From positions 1 to 22,676 of IMG/VR virus record IMGVR_UViG_3300017751_000260: a stretch of DNA of 22,676 nt; one strand, given 5' to 3'. This DNA is from a virus. Positions 1-5,794 of this stretch are shown in pieces. Each line of letters begins with the position of its first letter. Position 1 is the first letter of the stretch. The position numbers and the translations under genes are program-made. Under the pieces are notes generated by a model. It did no database searches, was not told where the DNA came from, and saw nothing but the letters and a program-made list of their open reading frames with translations.

Positions 1-401
1 ACGTGATTGTCTTTGTCTTTAGGTATCTTAACTAAAACCTTTAGTCCATTTCCAGATGGAGAAATAAAAACTGCAAATACGTAAGGGTTTTTACTGATAG
101 CAGCTTTATCATCAAGCATTGTTTTTACTTTAGGGTAACCATCAAAATCTAAACATATTAGTCCAGAATGTTCAGTTAAACTTGTATCTACTCTTTTATT
201 AAAAGTTCCAGAAAAACAAATAGCTGGTAACATCTTTTTTAATTCATTACGTTTACTCTTATCTTTTTCTTTTCTTATTCTTTTTACAAGTTCTTTAGAT
301 GCTCCTGTAGTTTTAATCCTGTCTAAACTGACTGATACATCTACGTGGTAAGGAGTTGTAGTTTCTTTTATGTTCTGGAAGATGGTTATTGGGTATGTCA
401 T
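1..401 (-). CDS. Primase-like protein, BT4734/VirE-N-type N-terminal domain (partial)
   Basis: The first 133 codons are present and the gene runs off the left edge. The ATG is at 399-401; upstream in the same frame a TAA (435-437) comes before any other ATG. The pattern LICLDFDG (81-88), followed about 25 residues later by FISPSGNGLK (112-121) and VLVKI, matches the acidic-pair and S-x-S-G-x-G-x-K signature of the BT4734-like/VirE-N domain. That domain is a primase-polymerase relative usually fused to a helicase or primase C-terminal region in Bacteroidota phages and mobile elements. I infer it primes phage DNA replication. It has its own leader with ATGTCG repeats (395-575) and is cut off from the upstream operon by the terminator at 587-610. 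The missing C-terminus prevents deciding whether a helicase is attached. Confidence 0.7.
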   Translation of the reverse strand, partial: MTYPITIFQNIKETTTPYHVDVSVSLDRIKTTGASKELVKRIRKEKDKSKRNELKKMLPAICFSGTFNKRVDTSLTEHSGLICLDFDGYPKVKTMLDDKAAISKNPYVFAVFISPSGNGLKVLVKIPKDKDNH

Positions 402-575
402 ATTATGTCGTTTGTATGTCGTTTTTGTGTCGATTTAATTTTTGTAAGTATTTGATTATCAGTTGTTATGTCGATTATGTCATATAATTACTCTTTTTAG
501 TATAAAATAAGTTCATAAATATAATTATTATTTTCTATATAAAGTATAAAAATAGTTTTTTTGTCATAACGACAT
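395..575. repeat. ATGTCG repeat array upstream of the primase gene
   Basis: ATGTCG or a one-base variant occurs at 395, 405, 416, 427 (GTGTCG), 468 and 477, with one inverted copy (CGACAT) at 570-575. The first copy overlaps the primase start codon. The 16-mer TTATGTCGATTATGTC at 466-481 recurs exactly at 10019-10034 upstream of groEL. Spacing is irregular (about 10-11 bp for the first four). Between the copies the DNA is extremely AT-rich (485-560). Likely protein-binding sites (regulator or replication initiator); the role is inferred. Confidence 0.6.
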
Positions 576-586
576 AAAAAAAACCA

Positions 587-610
587 TAAAAAAAGAGCCT
601 ATTAGACTCT
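587..610 (-). terminator. Rho-independent terminator of the recombination operon
   Basis: Read on the minus strand, a 6-bp stem (AGAGTC/GGCTCT, one G-T pair) with a 5-nt loop is followed by seven T. It lies 22 bp past the stop of the SSB-tailed gene and separates that operon from the primase gene. Confidence 0.75.
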
Positions 611-632
611 CTCTTTATAGTCATTCTCTAGA

Positions 633-875
633 TTAAAAAGGTAAATCTTCATCTACTTTAACTTCTTGCTTTGCCTCCTCTTTAACATAAGGGTCGCTTA
701 ACTTAAGAGAAAAGAATTTACCTTTCTGACCTTCTTTTACCCAACCAGCAATCTGTTGCATTTTTCCGTCTTGCAACATAATTTGTCCAGAATAATCTGG
801 CTGATTGTTTTCTGGAGTTTTATTAGAATTTCTAAATAAACTTCCGTTACCTGCTTTGTGTTCGTAATCTGACAT
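633..875 (-). CDS. Small ssDNA-associated protein with SSB-like acidic C-terminal tail
   Basis: 80 aa from the ATG at 873-875 (MSDYEHKAGNG). A longer in-frame start at 932 would overlap the preceding gene and is not preferred. The protein has a short beta-rich core (YSGQIMLQDGKMQQIAGW, then GKFFSLKLSD) and ends in DEDLPF, which resembles the acidic D-D-x-P-F tip of bacterial SSB that recruits repair and replication proteins. It is the last gene of the recombination operon, starting one base after the stop of the previous small gene and followed by a terminator. I infer a single-strand-binding or accessory role in phage replication or annealing. The length is much below a full SSB OB-fold (about 110 aa), so it may be a distinct family. 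Confidence 0.55.
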   Translation of the reverse strand: MSDYEHKAGNGSLFRNSNKTPENNQPDYSGQIMLQDGKMQQIAGWVKEGQKGKFFSLKLSDPYVKEEAKQEVKVDEDLPF

Positions 876-876
876 A

Positions 877-1029
877 TTATTTAATTTTAATTGTTTGTTC
901 CAAATGATTAATTGTTGAGATAATGATATCATCCTTATCTTGCCTATTTATGCAGGTCATTGGAACACGTACCCACATAATAGTACCTTTTGGAGTCCTA
1001 CTAGGAAATTTATTCCTTATAGACTGCAT
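877..1029 (-). CDS. Hypothetical 50-aa protein
   Basis: Starts at the ATG at 1027-1029 (MQSIRNKFPSRTPKGT) and stops at 877-879, one base before the ATG of the SSB-tailed gene. It overlaps the end of the preceding small gene by 20 bases. The tight packing and uninterrupted frame support a real gene. There is no recognisable domain: a basic N-terminus, a central MWVRVPMTC segment and an Asp/Ile-rich C-terminal half. No function is assigned. Confidence 0.5.
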   Translation of the reverse strand: MQSIRNKFPSRTPKGTIMWVRVPMTCINRQDKDDIIISTINHLEQTIKIK

Positions 1030-1162
1030 AAATTTTAGCACCTTTTGTTTCATTGATTAGTATTTTTGTTTGTTTTTGTTTTTCACTTTCATCTTCTTTA
1101 TCACTGTAACCTCTTCCAGATTTATATTTTGGATTCTTGCTGTTTAATTTATTTTTTTTCAT
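1010..1162 (-). CDS. Hypothetical 50-aa charged protein
   Basis: The ATG (1160-1162) directly abuts the TAA of the RecE-like gene (1163-1165), so translation is probably coupled. The protein begins MKKNKLNSKNPKYKSGRGYS and continues with a Lys/Glu-rich stretch. Low complexity and high charge suggest a small nucleic-acid-associated or disordered protein, but nothing specific is recognised. Confidence 0.5.
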   Translation of the reverse strand: MKKNKLNSKNPKYKSGRGYSDKEDESEKQKQTKILINETKGAKIYAVYKE

Positions 1163-1909
1163 TTATAAAGTTTTTTTAATATAATAAGTATCTATGTTAT
1201 TAGTAGGATTATCTCCAAAATATGTATTGTATACATCAATAGCCTCTTCCACAAAATTCTTACCAAGTTCTAAAAATTCTTGACCGCAATCAAACCATCC
1301 TAGCTGACCAGTTGTTTTTTCTATAACTAAAAATATAAGAGGTTTACCAAATAGTTGCTGATATATATATGCTTGTGAGCAATAGTAATATTTCCATTTA
1401 GCATTATATCCAAATGCATCTAAGTTACTTGTAGTTTTAATGTCTATAACATTAGTTGGTGTTACAACATCGGCTTTCCCTTTCCATAACACACCTCCTA
1501 TTTCCTTTATCATTGGTGTTTCGTAGGTATTACCTCTCTGTAATATCTCCATACAGAAATCCATATTATTAACCAAAACATTTTTTAGTCCTACTACTTC
1601 TTCTGCCTCTTTTTTTAATAGCGCTACTTCTAAGTTGTGTTCTGTTATAAATTCTTTATAAATTTTCGTACTTCTAGATGCAGCATCACAAATAGGAAAG
1701 CTATCAGATTTTTCTGGCTCCAATACAAGTTGATGAAAGTATCTACCATAGACAAAGTTCTTGTTGTCTGGACGAGGAGTTCTAAATTGTTTAGGATTAT
1801 TCAACAGAGTACTTATGTCGGAGTTAGATAAATAATTTTTACCTATCCCATTATAATATTCCTTATCATCTTTAAGTTTGCTTACAATTGCCTTTTCAAA
1901 TTCATTCAT
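1163..1909 (-). CDS. RecE-like PD-(D/E)XK exonuclease
   Basis: 248 aa. The N-terminal YLSNSDISTLLNNPKQF (26-42) and GRYFHQLVLEPEK (55-67) are typical of the RecE/exodeoxyribonuclease VIII C-terminal nuclease family. The catalytic core is visible: Glu in the YETP region (~130), Asp147 in GKADVV, Asp156 and Lys158 in DIKTT, then QAYIYQ (179-184). Such enzymes degrade one strand of duplex ends to expose ssDNA for an annealing partner. That partner is the adjacent upstream gene; the two overlap by one base (TAATG), as in RecE/RecT or Exo/Bet pairs. Probably used in phage recombination, repair of ends or concatemer formation. Confidence 0.75.
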   Translation of the reverse strand: MNEFEKAIVSKLKDDKEYYNGIGKNYLSNSDISTLLNNPKQFRTPRPDNKNFVYGRYFHQLVLEPEKSDSFPICDAASRSTKIYKEFITEHNLEVALLKKEAEEVVGLKNVLVNNMDFCMEILQRGNTYETPMIKEIGGVLWKGKADVVTPTNVIDIKTTSNLDAFGYNAKWKYYYCSQAYIYQQLFGKPLIFLVIEKTTGQLGWFDCGQEFLELGKNFVEEAIDVYNTYFGDNPTNNIDTYYIKKTL

Positions 1910-2508
1910 TACTTCTTAGTTTTAAAAAGGTTAGAAACATTTTTCTCTACTTCATTAGTAATGATGTAATCATTATCGGCTAGCATTTTTAAAGCACCTT
2001 TTAAACTTTTGATTTTTTGTGCAGCAATATAATTTAGCATTTTTTCTATATCTACAACTTCTTTAGTACCCTTTTGGTCTAAGTCTACTTTAAGTTTAGT
2101 ATATGGTTTCATTGTTATACCATCCTTTTCATATTGTTGTACTGGTTGTACTGGTACATCGTTTAGTTTCCAGTTAGCGCTCTCTTCATAAGAGGATACC
2201 GAAGAATCTAATCCAATCCCAAAGTTTCCTAATGCTCTACCCCAAGCAGATGTCTGACAGTTTTCTACATAATTACCTTTATTTATAAAAGATGATGCCG
2301 CCTCTTCAAAAGCTATTCCATCAGCTACAATAAAGCCATTGCTTTTGTCTATAATTTCTGCCTTTATTAGTATACTGTCTGCATTGTGATTCAATACGTT
2401 TGTTATTAATCCGTATTCGTGTTGATAGGTTTTTCTAAAGTGCTTAAGTCTTTCTTTAACTTCAACGTAAGCCTTTCCCTTAATATTAATTGTTTTTAAT
2501 TTAGTCAT
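1909..2508 (-). CDS. Single-strand annealing protein, ERF/Rad52-like
   Basis: 199 aa. The conserved part is residues 1-115: GKAYVEVKERLKHFR, an ILIKAEII strand, VADGIAFEEA, and the hallmark NCQTSAWGRALGNFGIG (83-99), matching the E-x-C-E-T-S-A-x-G-R-A-L pattern of ERF/Rad52-type phage annealing proteins. The C-terminal 85 residues are variable and Lys-rich. It overlaps the nuclease gene downstream (TAATG) and the upstream gene (ATGA). It should coat and anneal the ssDNA made by the RecE-like nuclease. The broad class is clear, the exact subfamily less so. Confidence 0.75.
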   Translation of the reverse strand: MTKLKTINIKGKAYVEVKERLKHFRKTYQHEYGLITNVLNHNADSILIKAEIIDKSNGFIVADGIAFEEAASSFINKGNYVENCQTSAWGRALGNFGIGLDSSVSSYEESANWKLNDVPVQPVQQYEKDGITMKPYTKLKVDLDQKGTKEVVDIEKMLNYIAAQKIKSLKGALKMLADNDYIITNEVEKNVSNLFKTKK

Positions 2509-2924
2509 TGGTTTGTTTGTTTGATTATTAAATTTATTTTCTTTGTTATCTTAGTGAAAGACTTCATTAATCTCTCCCTTGATTTTTTTAATGTTTGTAT
2601 GTGCTTAGCATTCTTTCTGGAGTTTACCTCTTTCTTTATGCTTGTCTCTACCATACTTAATTTTCTACGATAGTTAGACAAACATAAGACAAATACTCCT
2701 AATCTCCAACCTTTTTTATAAAAAGTTTCGTATTCTTCTGGTGTTATTTCCTTGTAGAAATCTCCTCCTAGTGTTGTGTTGTGTATAATAATGCTCTGAG
2801 TTTCTGAATCTTTTTCAATTCGAATGCCGTAAAGTAATCTAGCCTCAAAATTTTTTCCGTCTAGAACCGCAGAAAATTCGTCCTGCTTAGCCTCTTCAAA
2901 AATTTTTTTTAAAGTGCGCTGCAT
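2505..2924 (-). CDS. Hypothetical protein, recombination operon
   Basis: 139 aa, no recognised domain. The N-terminal half is mixed alpha/beta (FEARLLYGIRIEKD, then TPEEYETFYKKGW). Residues from about 85 on form a strongly basic, helix-prone tail (RRKLSMVETSIKKEVNSRKN and onward), compatible with nucleic-acid contact. It overlaps the DnaA-like gene upstream by 16 bases and the annealing protein downstream by the ATGA motif, so TGA is a genuine stop here. Position suggests a replication or recombination accessory. Confidence 0.6.
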   Translation of the reverse strand: MQRTLKKIFEEAKQDEFSAVLDGKNFEARLLYGIRIEKDSETQSIIIHNTTLGGDFYKEITPEEYETFYKKGWRLGVFVLCLSNYRRKLSMVETSIKKEVNSRKNAKHIQTLKKSRERLMKSFTKITKKINLIIKQTNQ

Positions 2925-3211
2925 TCTTGAATCTGATTTGTGATGGTAATGTAATCAGAGTCGTGGCTGATGTTTTCTTCCACAACATTTATTCCGTGAA
3001 TAATAGAAGAATGATTTATGGTGTAACCATTATCGTTCATATAACCTTGAATTGTAACCAGTTTCATATTTCGCTGCTTACAAGTATGATATAACAAGTG
3101 CCTCGCATCTACACTCTTTCTTATTTTAGATTTAGAAAACAATTGCTCTTTAGTTATCTCACATATTTTACATATGTTTTCTACTAGTTTATTGAATACT
3201 TCTCTTTTCAT
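2909..3211 (-). CDS. DnaA domain IV-like DNA-binding protein
   Basis: 100 aa, no AAA+ part. Residues 12-80 follow the DnaA C-terminal (domain IV) pattern: ICEITKEQLFSKSKIRKSVD, ARHLLYHTCKQRNMKLVTIQ, then NGYTINHSSIIHGINVVEE, where the last block corresponds to the H-T-T-V-x-x-A DnaA-box-reading helix. First gene of the recombination operon, 171-202 bp downstream of the promoter at 3382-3413. Stand-alone domain IV proteins in phages may bind origin-like sites or compete with host DnaA; which applies here is unknown. Confidence 0.65.
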   Translation of the reverse strand: MKREVFNKLVENICKICEITKEQLFSKSKIRKSVDARHLLYHTCKQRNMKLVTIQGYMNDNGYTINHSSIIHGINVVEENISHDSDYITITNQIQECSAL

Positions 3212-3250
3212 TTTATTTTATTTTATTATTAAGTTTTTAGAAACAAAAGA

Positions 3251-3331
3251 GGAGCAAATCTACAAAACATTTAAAATTAAGGATTCTTAGTCCTATAAGT
3301 TATTGGTTATTATTAACCGCAGTTTTGCTCC
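3251..3331 (-). promoter_or_regulatory. Structured 81-nt leader element (three-way-junction-like)
   Basis: An 8-bp closing stem (GGAGCAAA at 3251-3258 with TTTGCTCC at 3324-3331) encloses two hairpins: GGTTA-TTAT-TAACC, and AGGA/TCCT with a 7-nt loop. It lies in the 5' leader between the minus-strand promoter (3382-3413) and the DnaA-like start (3211). A third inverted repeat, CGAATG/CATTCG, lies at about 3343-3366. Could be a regulatory RNA, attenuator or DNA-level element. Confidence 0.4.
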
Positions 3332-3381
3332 CCCTTTATTACGAATGAATATGACTGAACATTCGTTTTGAAAACAACACA

Positions 3382-3413
3382 CAAATATAAATAATGTTTA
3401 TTTATTGTGCAAA
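3382..3413 (-). promoter_or_regulatory. Bacteroidota-type promoter for the replication/recombination operon
   Basis: On the minus strand, TTTG (3413-3410), a 20-nt spacer, then TATATTTG (3389-3382) match the TTTG / TAnnTTTG consensus. It overlaps the last codons of the DUF3310-like gene and points at the DnaA-like gene. Confidence 0.6.
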
Positions 3414-3688
3414 TTTTTTAGACGTTCAATTTCAAATTCTAGGTGTGCTTTTGCCTTTGTTAAACACTCTAATCCTCCATCTTTGTGCTTGAATTTTGAA
3501 CGTAAGCAGTAGGTAACAGCGGTACCTACGTTGTACGAACAATCAAAGTCCTCTACTACATAACGTGCTTGATAGTATCCAGTTCTTGGTGTCCTGCCTA
3601 TGTAATACGTTGGTACTCTGTTGTCTGTTTCTTGGGTTGTAGACCTATTTCTTGTAGTGTCCCAGTAATATTTGTTTTTTTCCCCCAT
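3398..3688 (-). CDS. DUF3310-like protein (T7 gp1.7-related)
   Basis: 96 aa. The C-terminal half, Y-Q-A-R-Y-V-V-E-D-F-D-C-S-Y-N-V-G-T-A-V then TYCLRSKFKHKDG and LECLTKAKAHLEFEIERL, fits the DUF3310 pattern (G-N-x-x-K-Y-x-x-R ... K-D ... D-L-x-K-A-x-x-Y-L). T7 gp1.7, a nucleotide kinase, belongs to that group. Here the usual Asn is replaced by Gly-Thr-Ala, and the Tyr/Arg-rich N-terminal 40 residues are variable. It overlaps the preceding gene by one base (TAATG). Nucleotide metabolism is plausible, but activity cannot be inferred from this alone. Confidence 0.55.
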   Translation of the reverse strand: MGEKNKYYWDTTRNRSTTQETDNRVPTYYIGRTPRTGYYQARYVVEDFDCSYNVGTAVTYCLRSKFKHKDGGLECLTKAKAHLEFEIERLKNLHNK

Positions 3689-4080
3689 TATTTTATGTCT
3701 TTGTAGTTAACAATAAAGTCCTCTACCTTTGTCTTGTACAACATTTTCTCAAGTGCTTTCAAGTCTAGTGATACCTCCAAAGTTCTATCGTAGTAATATG
3801 CATAGTTTTTCTCCTCCAGTATAAATAAAACATAACCTCCTACATACCTTATAACACTATGTGCATTAGGCAAAACTCTTAATCCCATATCTATATTAGA
3901 TGCATCAAATGGTCTGTACTCCTCCATATAATGTTGCATTTTCATTACCTCTCCAGTTTTTCTAAAAGCAGTATAAGATATTTTTTTTCTGTTAGCCAGT
4001 TGTTGTAGTTTTTGTATTCTTTTTTTATTAGGAGTTTTTAAAGATTTTCTCCAGACAATTTCATCTAGTATTAATTTCAT
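3688..4080 (-). CDS. Hypothetical protein
   Basis: 130 aa, unrecognised. The first 35 residues are basic and helical (WRKSLKTPNKKRIQKLQQLA). The remainder is beta-rich (VIRYVGGYVLFILEEKNYAY), followed by a helix and DFIVNYKDIK. It shares a TAATG overlap with the DUF3310-like gene, so the two are probably translated together. Confidence 0.6.
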   Translation of the reverse strand: MKLILDEIVWRKSLKTPNKKRIQKLQQLANRKKISYTAFRKTGEVMKMQHYMEEYRPFDASNIDMGLRVLPNAHSVIRYVGGYVLFILEEKNYAYYYDRTLEVSLDLKALEKMLYKTKVEDFIVNYKDIK

Positions 4081-4113
4081 ATCAGTTTATTTTTAGTGTA
4101 AATATAGTTTAAT

Positions 4114-4287
4114 TTAGTCTCTCATCAAAATATCTGAGCCTTTAATGTACCAGTGTCCATCAATAAGTTTTTTATTGCAAGTAGTCCAGTTGACGGCAGA
4201 TTTTGATTTTTCTTTTTTTAATTCAGACTCTATTTTTTTAAGTCTTCTTTTCAATATTAGTTTGTCTGCGATTAGTTTTGCGTACAT
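4114..4287 (-). CDS. Hypothetical 57-aa protein
   Basis: ATG at 4285-4287, stop at 4114-4116. A helical basic N-terminus (LILKRRLKKIESELKKEKSK) is followed by SAVNWTTCNKKLIDGHWYIK. Its start overlaps the end of the 88-aa gene by 50 bases. It fills an otherwise empty gap in a gene-dense operon with an uninterrupted frame. No function recognised. Confidence 0.5.
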   Translation of the reverse strand: MYAKLIADKLILKRRLKKIESELKKEKSKSAVNWTTCNKKLIDGHWYIKGSDILMRD

Positions 4288-4504
4288 ATCTTTGAGTTAG
4301 TTTATATTCCGACATATCGGTTTTTTCCCAGCTATACATTTTTTCTTTATAACGTTTTTCTTTTTCTATTAAGTAAGCTATTTTAGGGTTGAGTTTTTCT
4401 TCTTTACCGCTATATCTGAAGTAGTTATTAAATTCGATTACATTTCTTTTATACTCTTCCTTGAGACATTTCTCGTGCAGGAGTTCTAGTGTTACGTGAT
4501 GCAT
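4238..4504 (-). CDS. Hypothetical charged protein
   Basis: 88 aa, rich in Lys/Glu/Tyr with predicted long helices. The ending (RYVRKTNRRQTNIEKKT) is strongly basic. It starts two bases after the stop of the 77-aa gene. No domain recognised; the operon position suggests an early accessory protein. Confidence 0.5.
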   Translation of the reverse strand: MHHVTLELLHEKCLKEEYKRNVIEFNNYFRYSGKEEKLNPKIAYLIEKEKRYKEKMYSWEKTDMSEYKLTQRYVRKTNRRQTNIEKKT

Positions 4505-4505
4505 T

Positions 4506-4739
4506 CTAACCGAAGGGTATTGATTTTAGCTGCTCTTTAGTTGATTCTATAATATCAGAATACATATCGTATGCTTGGTTGAAGACCGCTTGACCTTCAT
4601 CAGAATACTTGGTCTCATACACTTGACCTTTATCGTTTACCACATCTACAATAAAGTTAGTACCATCTAGTATAGCCTCAGTTTCCATTCTTGCTAACTT
4701 GGTTGCAAGTTCTACTTTGTTAATTTTTATATATTGCAT
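4506..4739 (-). CDS. Hypothetical protein
   Basis: 77 aa, acidic. After an MQYIKINKVEL strand it has alternating strand and helix segments (GTNFIVDVVNDKGQVYETKY, then a helix to SIPFG). No recognised motif. Lies between the 39-aa membrane protein and the 88-aa gene in the unit driven by the promoter at 4899-4930. Confidence 0.55.
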   Translation of the reverse strand: MQYIKINKVELATKLARMETEAILDGTNFIVDVVNDKGQVYETKYSDEGQAVFNQAYDMYSDIIESTKEQLKSIPFG

Positions 4740-4757
4740 AATAATTTAATTTAAGGA

Positions 4758-4877
4758 TTAATAAAATATCCACATAGCCACGTAAAACACTAGTCCTAAG
4801 GTAATTAGAACAATTATGTCAAGGGTGAATTCAGTAGGATTTTTTTTGATTTCGTTAATAAAGTTTTTTAAGTTCAT
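4758..4877 (-). CDS. Small single-span membrane protein (39 aa)
   Basis: ATG at 4875-4877, stop at 4758-4760. A polar N-terminus (MNLKNFINEIKKNPTEF) is followed by one hydrophobic segment (DIIVLITLGLVFYVAMWIFY) that runs to the C-terminus. It starts about 20 bp below a near-consensus promoter. First gene of its unit, and probably an inner-membrane peptide. Function unknown; early phage membrane peptides sometimes act in superinfection exclusion or host modulation, but nothing here proves it. Confidence 0.55.
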   Translation of the reverse strand: MNLKNFINEIKKNPTEFTLDIIVLITLGLVFYVAMWIFY

Positions 4878-4898
4878 AATTATAAGTTTTATAATAGA

Positions 4899-4930
4899 CA
4901 AAGGTACAACATTATTTAGACATCTCCAAA
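4899..4930 (-). promoter_or_regulatory. Bacteroidota-type promoter, copy A
   Basis: On the minus strand, TTTG (4930-4927), a 20-nt spacer containing ATGTCTAA and TAATGT, then TACCTTTG (4906-4899). It is identical at 26 of 32 positions to the promoter at 6936-6967. A GTCGTATACGAC palindrome lies just upstream of it (centre about 4960). Confidence 0.65.
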
Positions 4931-4951
4931 TATTATTGTACCTTTTATTAG

Positions 4952-4970
4952 TTGGTCGTATACGACTATT
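4952..4970. promoter_or_regulatory. Palindrome TTGGTCGTATACGACTATT, copy 1
   Basis: This 19-mer is repeated exactly at 7547-7565, and its first 15 bases recur at 9271-9285. The core GTCGTATACGAC is a perfect palindrome. It overlaps the stop codon of the Cys-rich gene (4966-4968) and sits about 25 bp upstream of the promoter at 4899-4930, a position suited to an operator or activator site. Confidence 0.6.
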
Positions 4971-5181
4971 TTTCTAACCTCTTGTCATCTGCTAGCATTT
5001 CATCCCAATCATCTTTCCTGCTTTGTCTGTATTCTCTCTCATCAATCTCCTCACATTCATCTCCACAATCAAGACAAGTATTTCCATCATCATCTTCTTC
5101 ATACTCTGCTCCGCAGCAGCTACTTACTAGGTATCCAGATTCAGATTCTGGTGTTGCTAATTTCCAATTATCGTAGGTCAT
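4966..5181 (-). CDS. Small acidic zinc-ribbon-like protein
   Basis: 71 aa. SSCCGAEYEEDDDGNTCLDC places Cys-Cys and Cys-x2-Cys pairs about 13 residues apart, as in a minimal zinc ribbon. The rest is very acidic and ends in a charged helix (QSRKDDWDEMLADDKRLEK). It overlaps the upstream gene by 14 bases. It may bind zinc and act as a small adaptor or DNA mimic; function unknown. Confidence 0.6.
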   Translation of the reverse strand: MTYDNWKLATPESESGYLVSSCCGAEYEEDDDGNTCLDCGDECEEIDEREYRQSRKDDWDEMLADDKRLEK

Positions 5182-5479
5182 ATCTTAAAAATTTTAAATC
5201 ATAACCTCTGCGCTTTAATTCTTTTTTAAGTTCATTAGTAGAATAATTAGTAGTGCAGTCTAGTTCTCTTACTTCTATATCATAATCACTTTTAAACATT
5301 GCGCCATAGCAAGTTACCATATACTTGTTGGGCGCTACTTTGTCTAAGAGTTTTTCGATTTGTTCAACATCGTCTTCAGCTACCCAATCTTTGCCGAAGA
5401 GTTCTTCAGCTTTTTCTTGGAGTTTGTTTTCGTGGACAAAATCATTTGTCGACATATAGTTTGTTGTTTCTATTTCCAT
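5168..5479 (-). CDS. Hypothetical protein
   Basis: 103 aa. Acidic helical N-terminal half (EEDVEQ-like segments around residues 20-50), a central KYMVTCYGAMFKSDYDIEV strand region, and a basic C-terminal helix (ELKKELKRRGYDLKFLRYDL). No domain recognised. It overlaps the Cys-rich gene and lies two bases after the 62-aa gene, consistent with one transcript. Confidence 0.55.
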   Translation of the reverse strand: MEIETTNYMSTNDFVHENKLQEKAEELFGKDWVAEDDVEQIEKLLDKVAPNKYMVTCYGAMFKSDYDIEVRELDCTTNYSTNELKKELKRRGYDLKFLRYDLR

Positions 5480-5481
5480 AA

Positions 5482-5670
5482 TTATACTTTTTGTAGTTTA
5501 GTTAATCTATTTAATTTTACTTCATCACTTAGTTCTTCCCAATTACTTGGCTTTATGATACCTTGGGTTGCAAATATAATACGTTCTTTATATGCAATTT
5601 TTTCTTTAAGTGTTTGTTGTGTTGTGTCTCCCATAACAAGAAACATTTTCATTAGAGTTAAGTTATCCAT
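5482..5670 (-). CDS. Hypothetical 62-aa protein
   Basis: Begins MDNLTLMKMFLVMGDTTQQT, then a helical segment with KIAYKERIIFATQGIIKP and WEELSDEVKLNRLTKL. No recognised domain. It lies after a 124-bp gap with two hairpins (5722-5774) downstream of the cyclotransferase-like gene, in the same direction and probably on the same transcript. Confidence 0.5.
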   Translation of the reverse strand: MDNLTLMKMFLVMGDTTQQTLKEKIAYKERIIFATQGIIKPSNWEELSDEVKLNRLTKLQKV

Positions 5671-5721
5671 ATTATTTGTTTTTAAGTTTGTGTATCTGTT
5701 TCATCGTTTTCGAATCATCAG

Positions 5722-5774
5722 CGGTAGTACACACTACCGAACAGAAGGGGAAGAAAATGTCAATAAACTTCCCC
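5722..5774. other. Two intercistronic hairpins
   Basis: CGGTAGT-ACAC-ACTACCG (5722-5739) is a perfect 7-bp stem with a 4-nt loop. GGGGAAG/CTTCCCC (5747-5753 with 5768-5774) is a 7-bp stem with a 14-nt loop. Neither has a T-tract on the minus strand, so they look more like RNA-processing or stability elements, or protein sites, than terminators. Confidence 0.45.
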
Positions 5775-5794
5775 ACAAAGTAACGTTTAGTCAA

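Noticed and set aside
3251-3331. tRNA gene, because of the 81-nt length and acceptor-like closing stem
   Set aside because: No T-arm consensus, no valid anticodon arm and no D-arm on either strand; inner hairpins are wrongly spaced.
4952-4975. Plus-strand terminator formed by GTCGTATACGAC followed by TATTTTT
   Set aside because: The palindrome has no loop, no plus-strand gene lies upstream, and the other copies lack a T-tract; a protein-binding site is more likely.
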